Shown in pieces: positions 1 to 6,841 of a stretch of 14,151 nt of DNA. The notes beneath the pieces are model-generated. The model was not told where the DNA came from. It searched no databases and saw nothing but the letters and a program-made list of their open reading frames with translations. The position numbers and the translations under genes were made by a program. Origin of the DNA: Desulfovibrio sp. (GTDB taxonomy: Bacteria; Desulfobacterota; Desulfovibrionia; Desulfovibrionales; Desulfovibrionaceae); NCBI GenBank assembly GCA_031281815.1, contig JAITEY010000039.1, positions 1 through 14,151 on the forward strand. Reading direction: 5' to 3'. Numbering within the stretch: the first letter of the stretch is position 1; the number at the start of each line of letters is the position of its first letter.

Positions 1-33
1 CGTATAAATTTTCGCATCAGTCCCAATGAGGGG

Positions 34-105
34 AGTCGGCCTGAGCCGGCGCAGTGCCGACTGGGGAAATCATTTTCCCCGGTGGGGTCCGGGGCTGCGC
101 CCCGG
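34..105. repeat. Cluster of three adjacent hairpins in non-coding DNA
   Basis: Three perfect inverted repeats lie end to end. Arms 34-40 and 56-62 (AGTCGGC/GCCGACT) are 7 bp with a 15-nt loop. Arms 63-69 and 74-80 (GGGGAAA/TTTCCCC) are 7 bp with a 4-nt loop. Arms 89-95 and 99-105 (CCGGGGC/GCCCCGG) are 7 bp with a 3-nt loop. No run of T follows on either strand, so this is not a textbook intrinsic terminator, although it lies just past the stop of the minus-strand hydrolase gene and could still stop transcription or protect the mRNA end. It resembles REP-type intergenic repeats of GC-rich genomes; that is inference. I see no gene in 1-140. Confidence 0.55.
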
Positions 106-140
106 CCGCCGGAGGCGTAAAAAACAGGTGTTACCCGGTA

Positions 141-767
141 CTACAAACTGAACATCCCGACAAAAGGGTTGCTGCGTTTTTCGTCGGCTATTCGGGTAAC
201 GGGCCCGTGCCCGGAATAGACCGCGGTGGCGTCGGGCAACGTGAACAGCTTGTCGCGGATGGAGGCGCAGAGAACGGCATGGTTGCCGCCGGGGAAATCC
301 GAGCGTCCGATGGAGCGGTAGAACAGGGTATCGCCCGAGAAGACGGCGCCGAGTTCGCTGAAGTAAAAGGAAAGGCTGCCCGGAGTATGTCCCGGCGTGG
401 CGATGACCCGGCAGACGGTGCCGAGCAGGGGTATGTCGCCCGGCTGCAGCGAACTGAACTCGTAACGCGGAACCTTGGGCAGTCCCCAGGTGCCGCCCAT
501 GCCCAGTTCGTCGGCGAGCATGTAGCGGTCGCCTTCAGGGCCGAGCACTGTCGCCCCGGTAGCGGCCGCCAGCGGCGCGACGCCGAAGGTATGGTCGAAA
601 TGCAGGTGGGTCAGCAGGATGTGACCGAGACGCAGCTTGCGCTCGCCGAGCATGCGCAGAACCGCCTTGGGGTCGCCGCCGGGATCCACGGCGACGGCCT
701 CGTCGTCCGTATATATGACTAAACAGTTGGTTTCCAGGGGCCCCAGGGGGAAAACGGCGACCTGCAT
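141..767 (-). CDS. MBL-fold metallo-hydrolase (glyoxalase II-like, YcbL type)
   Basis: Cytoplasmic metallo-beta-lactamase-fold hydrolase of 208 aa, the usual size of YcbL/glyoxalase II-like proteins. The metal-binding signature is complete: HxHxDH at residues 54-59 (THLHFDH), His127 in TPGHTPGS, Asp146 in SGDTLF and His187 in YSGHGP. It lacks the C-terminal substrate domain of true glyoxalase II. The family hydrolyses thioesters such as S-lactoylglutathione or similar compounds; the real substrate cannot be told from sequence. The ATG at 767 has a strong AAAGGAG ribosome site 5 nt upstream (773-779 on the plus strand). It starts 34 nt after the mutL stop on the same strand, so it is probably co-transcribed with mutL, though no functional link is known to me. 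Family call is firm, substrate is open. Confidence 0.92.
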   Translation of the reverse strand: MQVAVFPLGPLETNCLVIYTDDEAVAVDPGGDPKAVLRMLGERKLRLGHILLTHLHFDHTFGVAPLAAATGATVLGPEGDRYMLADELGMGGTWGLPKVPRYEFSSLQPGDIPLLGTVCRVIATPGHTPGSLSFYFSELGAVFSGDTLFYRSIGRSDFPGGNHAVLCASIRDKLFTLPDATAVYSGHGPVTRIADEKRSNPFVGMFSL

Positions 768-801
768 ACAAACTCCTTTCGAGTGCGGTTGCGCTTTGTC
801 G

Positions 802-2964
802 TCAACCGATTTTGCGTTTGAACATTTTTTCCAGATGTTCCGGGGTGAATTCCAGCACAGCGGGACGCCCGTGCGGGCAAAATTCGCAATCCGGAGTCTC
901 CAGCCAGCTTTTCAGGAGTTCGGCAGCCTCGTCTCCCGTCAGGGCTTGGCCCGCCTTGACTGCGGAACGGCAGGACATGAGATGCAGAATATCCTCCGGA
1001 CCGTCCGCGCGTTCCGTCAGGACGGCGCGCAACAGTTCCACGGCTTCGCCCGGTTCAAGCATCGGCGGGGTTCCGCGTATATACAGGACAGCCTGCTCAA
1101 ATTCAAGATCGTATCCGAAACGCGTCAGCATACCGAGACAGGCGCGCAAACGTTCTTCTTCAGACGGATGCAGAGGAATTTTTTCCGGGAGCATCAGAAG
1201 CCTGCTTGCGCCTGAGGATGCTTCGCGTTCGAAAGAATCCATGAGCACCCGCTCGTGGGCGGCGTGTTGATCCACGAGCAACAGTGTCTTGTCGCGCACC
1301 AGAATCAGGTAGGTGTCCGCCAACTGCCCCAAGCAGACAAGGTCACCCACGGCAACGGGATACCCTTTATCCCTCCGTTCCCAAGTATAGCCGCGCATTT
1401 CAAAGACCGGCTCTTCCTGTTCAGCGCGGCTTTCATCGGGGCGGACGTCCACCAGCCGGGGACTGTCCAGGCTGCCCCAGAAACCGGGCGGACGCACGGC
1501 GCGCAGGGAGTCCTCAACGCGCGGGCCGCCTGTTCCCGTATCCCCGGAGACCGCGTGTCTCGCAGTTTCATGCGCGGCAGAGGCCGTGTACAAGGGAGGG
1601 AACAGCCCCGTTCCCGTGTCCGGTTCGAAGCTTTCCGGTAGATATCCGCGCGCTTCGTAAGATTCAGGGCCGCCGTTGCCTGCGGCGTCCCGCATTGCTC
1701 CGGGTTCGTGTCTTTCGGCGGGGGAGAGTGTCGGGCCGCCGCTTTCCGGAACGTACAGTTCGCTTAAGCGTTGCGCGACTGCGCGGCTTTCGGGGTCCTG
1801 TTCGGCGTAGGGGCGGTCGGGCGCATCCCGGCCGGCCTGGAAGGCGTTGCCGCCGAGTACGGCGGAAGAGCCGAGTATGTTGACTACGGCGGAGAAGACG
1901 GCGCGTTCTTCCCGAAAGCGAACTTCGGTCTTGGCGGGATGCACATTGACGTCCACATCCCCGTGGTCCGGTTCCAGAAAAAGCAGAACCTGCGGGTATT
2001 CGCGCGTGGTAAGGCGGCCTTTGTAGGCCTCGCGCACCGCCTGGAACAGCATGCGGTCGGCGACGGGACGCCCGTTGACGTAGAGCAGGATGCGGTCGCC
2101 CCTGACCTGACTGTTGTGGGGCGGAGACATAAGGCCGTGCGCGCGTATTCCGTTGTGCTCGCCGGCAAACGGGCGGAGGTTTTCCACGATCTGGGGGGGC
2201 CATATGAGCATCAGCCTGTCCTGCAGGGAAAGGCCGGCGGGCAGACGCAGCAGTTCCTGCCCCCGGCTCCCCGTGCCGGAGAGGTACAGGCTGAAGGTTG
2301 TATTGAGGTGCGCCAGGGCCGGGCGCAACAGCATTTCGCGGCAACGCTTGAGTTCCGTGGCGGGGTTTTTGAGAAATTTCAGGCGCGCGGGCACGTTGGC
2401 GAAAAGGTCGCGGACCTCGATGTTGGTTCCTTCAGTAACGGCTGACGGCGCGGGACTGGACACGACACCGTGGCGCACGCGTATGCAGGCGCCGTTTGCT
2501 CTCGGTACGGTCTCGTCTCGGGACGCGTCCGGGGGGCCGTATTCACTGCGGGACGTTCCGGATGCGTCCCCGGCGTTTTTTCCGGGGCGGTCATTGCGTC
2601 GGCATGCGCTTTCGAGCAGCATGTCGGACACGGAGCCGATGCTTGCCAGGGCTTCGCCCCGGAAGCCGTAGCTTGCAACATGCAGCAAATCGTGAAATCC
2701 CGTCACTTTGCTGGTGGCGTGACGGGTAACGGCAGCTTCAAGTTCGTCGGCGGGTATGCCTGAACCGTTGTCCCGCACCGCGACGAGACTTATGCCGCCT
2801 TCCTGCAGGGACACGGCGATCTCCGCGGCTCCGGAGTCCAGGCTGTTTTCGACCAATTCTTTGAGTACGCCTGCCGGCCGGTCAATGACTTCTCCCGCGG
2901 CGATTTGATTGCGCAGGACTTCGGGCAACAGACGTATGGGACGATGACGGGGCACTGTGCGCAT
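802..2964 (-). CDS. mutL: DNA mismatch repair protein MutL
   Basis: MutL, the matchmaker ATPase that links MutS mismatch recognition to strand incision. With the ATG at 2964 it is 720 aa and begins in the family's usual way (IRLLPEVLRNQIAAGEV). The GHKL ATPase motifs are intact: ELVENSLDSGA (36-46), DNGSGI (65-70), GFRGEALASIG (100-110) and EGT at 178-180. An unusual polar insert of roughly 40 residues (about 121-165) sits in the ATP-lid region. A low-complexity linker covers about 375-530. The C-terminal dimerisation/endonuclease domain has DQHAAHERVLMD (565-576), SCRSAVKAG (664-672), CPHGRP (696-701) and FKR (715-717), so this is the metal-dependent nicking type, as expected where MutH is absent. 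Asp576 replaces the usual Glu of DQHA(X)2E(X)4E. A GTG at 3051 would add 29 residues without family character. No good ribosome site precedes either start. Confidence 0.95.
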   Translation of the reverse strand: MRTVPRHRPIRLLPEVLRNQIAAGEVIDRPAGVLKELVENSLDSGAAEIAVSLQEGGISLVAVRDNGSGIPADELEAAVTRHATSKVTGFHDLLHVASYGFRGEALASIGSVSDMLLESACRRNDRPGKNAGDASGTSRSEYGPPDASRDETVPRANGACIRVRHGVVSSPAPSAVTEGTNIEVRDLFANVPARLKFLKNPATELKRCREMLLRPALAHLNTTFSLYLSGTGSRGQELLRLPAGLSLQDRLMLIWPPQIVENLRPFAGEHNGIRAHGLMSPPHNSQVRGDRILLYVNGRPVADRMLFQAVREAYKGRLTTREYPQVLLFLEPDHGDVDVNVHPAKTEVRFREERAVFSAVVNILGSSAVLGGNAFQAGRDAPDRPYAEQDPESRAVAQRLSELYVPESGGPTLSPAERHEPGAMRDAAGNGGPESYEARGYLPESFEPDTGTGLFPPLYTASAAHETARHAVSGDTGTGGPRVEDSLRAVRPPGFWGSLDSPRLVDVRPDESRAEQEEPVFEMRGYTWERRDKGYPVAVGDLVCLGQLADTYLILVRDKTLLLVDQHAAHERVLMDSFEREASSGASRLLMLPEKIPLHPSEEERLRACLGMLTRFGYDLEFEQAVLYIRGTPPMLEPGEAVELLRAVLTERADGPEDILHLMSCRSAVKAGQALTGDEAAELLKSWLETPDCEFCPHGRPAVLEFTPEHLEKMFKRKIG

Positions 2965-3051
2965 GCATGCAGTATAGTGTAAAACGGCAAAAAACTCGAC
3001 AGGAAATTTTATGCCGGACCGGGAAAAGCGCGTCGGGAGCCTGCGCGGCAC

Positions 3052-3079
3052 TTGATTTTATGCAATAAAAGCTTAGTAT
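3052..3079 (+). promoter_or_regulatory. Candidate sigma-70 promoter for the small CxxC protein gene
   Basis: TTGATT (3052-3057, 4/6) and TAGTAT (3074-3079, 4/6) are separated by 16 nt. Transcription would begin near 3086 and give a leader of about 33 nt before the ATG at 3119. It occupies the same AT-rich stretch as the divergent mutL promoter. Confidence 0.35.
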
Positions 3080-3087
3080 GTGCAACA
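3063..3087 (-). promoter_or_regulatory. Candidate sigma-70 promoter for mutL
   Basis: Read on the minus strand, TTGCAC is followed after 17 nt by CATAAA, within CATAAAAT. The match is moderate (3/6 and 4/6). It would start transcription close to the GTG at 3051, leaving about 85 nt of leader before the ATG at 2964. It overlaps the candidate promoter of the divergent plus-strand gene, so the two could interfere with each other. Seen by eye only. Confidence 0.3.
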
Positions 3088-3118
3088 CGCAGGGCGTACT
3101 TGGAAATAGGGAGCGGGT

Positions 3119-3478
3119 ATGATGTCCAATGAGAAACAGATTTCGGTCGATCCGTTGTCGGAGTATGCCCGCGACCGCGTTCAGAGCGGGAGCCGGTTTT
3201 CAGTCGGGGTCAAGGCGGCGTATGATCCGGAAATGTTGTATGTGGAATGCCATGTATGCGGCAAACCGGTGCTTTGGGAGACGGGCAAAACAACTGAATT
3301 GTTGCTTTCCGCCGGAGTGGACGTGAGCAAGCTGGACGAACGCTGCCTGATTTTGTCCGAGGGATGCCCCGCGTGTTCGCCCGGCAACCGCAGCGGATTT
3401 ACATTGGCTGTTGTGCGCATAGCGGGCCTGACCCCGGAAGAGGCAGCCTACATGGCGCGTCCCGGCGGCAGCGCATAG
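3119..3478 (+). CDS. Small hypothetical protein with two CxxC pairs
   Basis: A 119-residue soluble protein that I do not recognise by name. It carries C44xxC47 (in ECHVCGKP) and C83xxC86 (in GCPAC), plus a lone Cys76. Two CxxC pairs about 36 residues apart suggest a zinc-ribbon-like metal site, or less likely a redox or Fe-S role. There is no signal peptide or membrane segment, so a cytoplasmic location is likely. The start is supported by AGGGAG at 3108-3113, which is 5 nt from the ATG at 3119 and 8 nt from a second in-frame ATG at 3122; either may be used. It is transcribed away from mutL out of a shared 154-nt control region and has no obvious operon partner. Function unknown; that the gene is real is fairly sure from the ribosome site, base use and ordered cysteines. 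Confidence 0.75.
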   Translation: MMSNEKQISVDPLSEYARDRVQSGSRFSVGVKAAYDPEMLYVECHVCGKPVLWETGKTTELLLSAGVDVSKLDERCLILSEGCPACSPGNRSGFTLAVVRIAGLTPEEAAYMARPGGSA

Positions 3479-3622
3479 TGAGATGTCACATTTGTATTGT
3501 CGTAGATCACGTGTTGCATGCCGGCAGCAAGCAACCCATCAGGCAATGTTGCTACGGAGAGGATGATATATGTTTTTTGATATTATTTTTTCATCGTTAT
3601 TTTTGTAGTTGAAGCGGCGCGG

Positions 3623-3916
3623 TTACTCATAATGCGTCCACATGCGAATGATTTTAATAATGCCGTCATATGGTGTGCAGTATTCGTCCTTCTCGCCTCC
3701 AACATTGGGGAGTATCTGGTACACAAGCCGGTGCCGAAGGTTGATGCGGCGCGAGTAGGCATCATCATAGCCATGTAATTTTTCATAGCGTGGCGGATTC
3801 TGATAGGGATTTTCGCGGAGCACGCGCAACAAGGCCACGGCTTTGGGCTTCAGTCCGGTCTGTTCCAGCTTGATCGCGTCCTTTCCGGCCTGAGGCGTCA
3901 GTATCAGCTTATACAT
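3623..3916 (-). CDS. Type II toxin, RelE/ParE superfamily, Txe/YoeB-like mRNA interferase
   Basis: A 97-residue toxin of the YoeB-like branch. It ends in RMWTHYE, a typical YoeB/Txe tail. The residues that serve catalysis in E. coli YoeB (Glu46, Arg65, His83, Tyr84) have counterparts here: Glu45 in RYEKL, Arg63 in HRLVY, and His95-Tyr96 in THYE. Members bind the ribosomal A site and cut mRNA during translation; activity here is inferred from the intact residues. The ATG at 3916 overlaps the antitoxin stop by 8 nt and has no ribosome site of its own, so its translation is probably coupled to the antitoxin. An upstream start at 3961 would lie inside the antitoxin and add non-family residues. 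Base composition is AT-richer than the neighbouring core genes, which suggests acquisition. Confidence 0.88.
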   Translation of the reverse strand: MYKLILTPQAGKDAIKLEQTGLKPKAVALLRVLRENPYQNPPRYEKLHGYDDAYSRRINLRHRLVYQILPNVGGEKDEYCTPYDGIIKIIRMWTHYE

Positions 3917-4133
3917 CCGGCCAGACCTCGGACAGAGGAGCGCATTCAGACAAAGGGGCATCTCTGCCCTGCTTGATGGAGTCCATCATGCCGGGTATGG
4001 AGTTCAGGTATGTGCTGTCGTCTCTGAACAGGCCCAAGCGGTACTTCTGGAAGAGGATGAATTCCAGAATGCTGTTTACGGTTTCATCAGGCAGATTTTC
4101 TATTTCCGCTCTGATTTGTTCTCTGGCAAGCAT
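3909..4133 (-). CDS. Antitoxin of the YoeB-like toxin (DUF2281-like N-terminus)
   Basis: A 74-residue antitoxin. Residues 1-32 (with REQIRAEIENLPDETVNSIL) look like the DUF2281-type N-terminal segment found on some antitoxins. Residues 45-66, with SIPGMMDSIKQG and PLSEC, fit the toxin-neutralising tail found on antitoxins of RelE/YoeB toxins. By analogy it binds and inhibits the toxin and, with it, represses its own operon. The ATG at 4133 has AAGGAG 6 nt upstream; a longer frame up to 4220 is a read-through of the older helicase sequence. It starts 10 nt after the stop of the helicase fragment, whose stop codon overlaps this gene's ribosome site. A role in plasmid or island maintenance, or simply selfish persistence, fits the position. 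The pair call is firm; the DNA-binding fold is not certain. Confidence 0.85.
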   Translation of the reverse strand: MLAREQIRAEIENLPDETVNSILEFILFQKYRLGLFRDDSTYLNSIPGMMDSIKQGRDAPLSECAPLSEVWPDV

Positions 4134-4143
4134 AGTTTGCTCC

Positions 4144-4350
4144 TTATATATGATGAATGACTTGCATGCCCACCAGCAGGCGGCAACAGTGGCTTTCTCC
4201 GCCCGGCCGGCGGTCAACATAGTCAGCTAGGCCCCGCCGGCCGCGCAGTTTAAAGTAGCCCACGCAAAAATCGGCCCGCTCGGCGGCTTGCAGCGTCTGT
4301 TGCAAAGCCGGAAGCAACGGAAGAGCTATGTTGTCGAAAATTCTCGGCAT
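4144..4350 (-). pseudogene. 5' fragment of a PLD/SNF2-type helicase gene
   Basis: A 68-codon frame whose first 63 residues match, as I know the family, the N-terminus of large helicases with a phospholipase-D-like domain: MPRIFDNI at the start, RADFCVGYFKLRG at 25-37 and CCRLLVGMQ at 55-63. The full proteins are about 1000 aa. After GMQ the frame runs into five unrelated codons (VIHHI) and stops at 4144, where the antitoxin's own upstream sequence begins. The start is authentic: ATG at 4350 with GAGGAG 3 nt upstream. No later part of the helicase is seen in the window. This is therefore a truncated remnant, broken at about 4160-4170 by arrival of the toxin-antitoxin module or by a deletion. 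Such helicases often sit in mobile or defence-rich DNA, so the patch may be the scar of a former island. Confidence 0.72.
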
Positions 4351-4396
4351 GGTCTCCTCAATTTTCAGCCGCTTGGTTGATCCGCCGTATTTGATC

Positions 4397-4425
4397 AGTT
4401 TACTTTGTGGTCCGACTGAAAGCAA
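4397..4425 (-). promoter_or_regulatory. Candidate promoter of the helicase remnant / toxin-antitoxin patch
   Basis: On the minus strand TTGCTT (4420-4425, 3/6) and TAAACT (4397-4402, 4/6) are spaced by 17 nt, about 45 nt upstream of the ATG at 4350, inside an AT-rich stretch. If active it would now drive the remnant and possibly the antitoxin and toxin behind it. Seen by eye; moderate match only. Confidence 0.35.
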
Positions 4426-4486
4426 TTTTTTTTATTACGCCGGTGCATTCTTCGCTTTTATGTCCCGCCGGATCATAGTGATTAAA

Positions 4487-4525
4487 GCACAACGGCGACC
4501 GGGATTTCCTCGGCCGCCGTTGTGC
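4487..4525 (-). terminator. Intrinsic terminator of hppA
   Basis: Arms 4487-4497 and 4515-4525 (GCACAACGGCG/CGCCGTTGTGC) form a perfect 11-bp stem. One mismatch further in, five more pairs (one G-U) close on a 5-nt loop. On the minus strand the stem is followed by TTTAAT. It begins 23 nt past the hppA stop codon. The T-tract is short, but the stem is long and well placed. Confidence 0.75.
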
Positions 4526-4548
4526 GGTGTTGTCAGTCCGTCCGCTGC

Positions 4549-6624
4549 TCAGACCAGAAGAGGCACTATGAGCAACGCGACGATGTTGATGATTTTGATA
4601 AGGGGGTTGATGGCCGGGCCGGCGGTATCCTTGTAGGGATCGCCTACCGTATCCCCGGTAACGGCGGCCTTGTGCGGGTCCGAACCTTTCCCGCCGAAAT
4701 GGTTGTCCTCAATATATTTTTTGGCATTGTCCCAGGCCCCGCCGCCCGTCGTCATGGAAACGGCGACGAAAATGCCCGTGACTATGGACCCCATGAGTAC
4801 GCCGCCCAAGGCCTGTACCCCGGCATCCGGACCCATCAGCAGGCGCATGACCAGACCGACGAGGATAGGAACCAGAACCGGCAGCAGCGAAGGGGCGATC
4901 ATTTCGCGTATGGCTGCCTTGGTCAGCATGTCCACGGTCCGTGAATAATCCGGCTTGGCCTTGCCTTCCATGATGCCGGCGATTTCGCGGAACTGGCGGC
5001 GCACTTCGTTGACGACGGAACCCGCCGCCCGGCCGACCGCTTCCATGGCCATGGCGCCGAAGACATAGGGGACCAGGCCGCCGATGAACAGGCCGATGAT
5101 GACCGGGGGAGCGGAAAGGTCAAAGCTGATGCTGCGTCCCGCCGCTTCCAGCGCGTGCGTATAATCGGCGAAGAGCACCAGGGCGGCCAGACCGGCCGAG
5201 CCTATGGCATAGCCTTTGGTTACGGCCTTGGTAGTGTTGCCGACGGCGTCGAGGGGGTCGGTCACGGCCCGGACGTAGGGGGGCAGTTCCGCCATCTCGG
5301 CTATGCCGCCCGCATTGTCGGTAATGGGCCCGTAAGCGTCGATGGCCACAATGATGCCGGTCAGGGAGAGCATGGATGTCGCGGCCACGGCAATGCCGTA
5401 CAGACCAGCGAGCATATAGGCCGCGTAGATGCTGAAGCATACGGCCAGAACGGGCAGAGCGGAGGAACGCATGGACAGGGCGAGGCCGGCGATGATGTTC
5501 GTCGCGTGCCCGGTCTGCGAAGCTTCAGCCACGCCGCGCACCGGGGCATATTCCGTCGAGGTGTAATACTCCGTGATCCAGACCAGCAGTCCGGTCAACA
5601 GCAGACCCACCAAGGCCGCGCAGTAAAGCCGGAAGGCCGCGCCGCCGGCGATGCCCATGGAAGCCAGCAGCGCGTTGTCCGGCATAAAAATGTACGTGAT
5701 GGGCAAAAAGCCCACGACGGCGGCCGCGCCTGCCGCGAGCAGCCCCTTGTACAGCGCCTTCATGATTTTGCCGTCCGGGCCTATGGTGACGAAACGGCAG
5801 GCAAACACCGAGGCCAGAATGGAAAATCCGCCCAAGACCAAGGGGTATGCGGCCGCGCGCGCTTCCGCGCCCTTGATCAGCAGGGCGCCGAGCAGCATGG
5901 TGGCGATGATGGTCACGGCGTAGGTTTCAAAAAGGTCGGCGGCCATGCCCGCGCAGTCGCCGACATTGTCGCCGACGTTATCGGCGATGACCGCGGGATT
6001 GCGGGGGTCGTCCTCGGGAATCCCCGCCTCGACCTTGCCCACAAGGTCGGCGCCGACATCGGCGCCCTTGGTGAAAATACCGCCGCCGAGCCTGGCGAAT
6101 ATCGAAATCAGGGAACCGCCGAAGCCGAGCCCTATCAGAGGTTTGATGACCTCGGCCGGCGCGCCGGCACAGAACAGGTTCAGCAGAACATAATACCCGG
6201 CCACGCCGGCCAGACCAAGCCCGACCACGAGAAAGCCGGTGATGGAGCCTCCCTTGAAGGCTACGGCCAGGGCTTCGGACAGACCCTGCTGCGCCGCCGC
6301 CGTCGTACGTACGTTGGCCTTGACGGAAACGTTCATGCCTATGAAGCCCGCCGCTCCTGAAAGCGCCGCGCCCAAAGCGAAGCCGAACGCGGTGCTGAAC
6401 CCCAGGGCCGCCCACAGCAGGATGAACAGCACACAGCCGACGACGGCGATAGTCGTGTATTGGCGTTTCAGGTAAGCGGCGGCGCCTTCCTGAACGGCGC
6501 CCGCAATCTCCTGCATTCGCTCGTTGCCCGCGGGCAGAGCGGCTATTTCCCTGCCGGAGCGTATCCCGTGAATAATTGCGAATGCCGCGCAGGCAAGCGC
6601 GAACAAAAGGCCGAAGGTCGCCAT
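4549..6624 (-). CDS. hppA: Membrane-bound proton-pumping pyrophosphatase (K+-independent type)
   Basis: Integral membrane pyrophosphatase of 691 aa, the normal family size, with about 16 predicted membrane spans. It hydrolyses PPi in the cytoplasm and pumps H+ outward. The PPi/Mg-binding motifs are intact: DVGADLVGKVE (189-199), DNVGDNVGD (215-223), DAYGPITDNAGG (429-440) and GDTVGDPYKDTAGPAINP (657-674). The subclass-deciding segment reads GNTTKAVTKG (462-471). Lys466 stands where K+-dependent enzymes have Ala, so K+-independent H+ pumping is predicted, not the Na+-pumping type. The ATG at 6624 is preceded by GGGAGGA at 6 nt. The frame is open upstream to 6939, but that extension runs through the promoter and has no family character. 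A promoter at 6727-6755 and a terminator at 4487-4525 make it a single-gene unit. Confidence 0.97.
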   Translation of the reverse strand: MATFGLLFALACAAFAIIHGIRSGREIAALPAGNERMQEIAGAVQEGAAAYLKRQYTTIAVVGCVLFILLWAALGFSTAFGFALGAALSGAAGFIGMNVSVKANVRTTAAAQQGLSEALAVAFKGGSITGFLVVGLGLAGVAGYYVLLNLFCAGAPAEVIKPLIGLGFGGSLISIFARLGGGIFTKGADVGADLVGKVEAGIPEDDPRNPAVIADNVGDNVGDCAGMAADLFETYAVTIIATMLLGALLIKGAEARAAAYPLVLGGFSILASVFACRFVTIGPDGKIMKALYKGLLAAGAAAVVGFLPITYIFMPDNALLASMGIAGGAAFRLYCAALVGLLLTGLLVWITEYYTSTEYAPVRGVAEASQTGHATNIIAGLALSMRSSALPVLAVCFSIYAAYMLAGLYGIAVAATSMLSLTGIIVAIDAYGPITDNAGGIAEMAELPPYVRAVTDPLDAVGNTTKAVTKGYAIGSAGLAALVLFADYTHALEAAGRSISFDLSAPPVIIGLFIGGLVPYVFGAMAMEAVGRAAGSVVNEVRRQFREIAGIMEGKAKPDYSRTVDMLTKAAIREMIAPSLLPVLVPILVGLVMRLLMGPDAGVQALGGVLMGSIVTGIFVAVSMTTGGGAWDNAKKYIEDNHFGGKGSDPHKAAVTGDTVGDPYKDTAGPAINPLIKIINIVALLIVPLLV

Positions 6625-6685
6625 AAGCTTTCCTCCCTGGTTGGATGCGCTTCTTCGCACGGCGCCGCAGACCGGGCGGCTTCCC

Positions 6686-6705
6686 GTCCGGTCGTAAGGC
6701 CGGAC
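6686..6705 (-). promoter_or_regulatory. Hairpin in the hppA leader
   Basis: GTCCGG (6686-6691) and CCGGAC (6700-6705) form a perfect 6-bp stem with an 8-nt loop, inside the roughly 95-nt leader expected between the hppA promoter and its ATG. It leaves the ribosome site free. It could stabilise the mRNA; no known riboswitch class is evident. Confidence 0.3.
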
Positions 6706-6726
6706 AGGCGTGCGTGAGGTGGGTAT

Positions 6727-6755
6727 CGTATAGACGGCCTGCATCCGCTTGTCAA
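6727..6755 (-). promoter_or_regulatory. Sigma-70-type promoter of hppA
   Basis: On the minus strand a perfect TTGACA (6750-6755) is followed after exactly 17 nt by TATACG (6727-6732, 4/6). Transcription would start near 6720 and give a leader of about 95 nt. This is one of the two strongest promoter candidates in the window. Confidence 0.65.
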
Positions 6756-6778
6756 TAAACGGCAATTCGGCCGGAATT

Positions 6779-6841
6779 CCCTTTGTGGTCCGAAACCTCT
6801 CCTGCAGGGCGATTTCCGCTTGACGCCCCGGCAGAGTCGGG
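6779..6841 (+). repeat. Imperfect intergenic repeat, copy A
   Basis: About 60 nt resembling copy B at 12602-12663. By hand I count 37 identities in 46 aligned positions (6780-6825 against 12603-12648) without gaps, after which similarity fades. It holds a degenerate 25-nt palindrome (6792-6816, GAAACCTCTCC to GGGCGATTTC). Then comes TTGACG at 6820-6825, with the same 3-nt spacing from the palindrome as in copy B. TTGACG is followed 16 nt on by CATACC (3/6), so it might act as part of a promoter for the nitroreductase gene. Confidence 0.6.

Noticed and set aside
2965..3051. MutL start at GTG 3051
   Set aside because: The 29 added residues lack family character and no ribosome site precedes the GTG. 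It is not fully excluded, because ATG 2964 lacks a ribosome site too.
5155..6360. 401-codon plus-strand open frame
   Set aside because: It lies wholly antisense to hppA, which has complete family motifs. Long antisense frames are common opposite GC-rich genes, and the peptide has no recognisable family or fold character.
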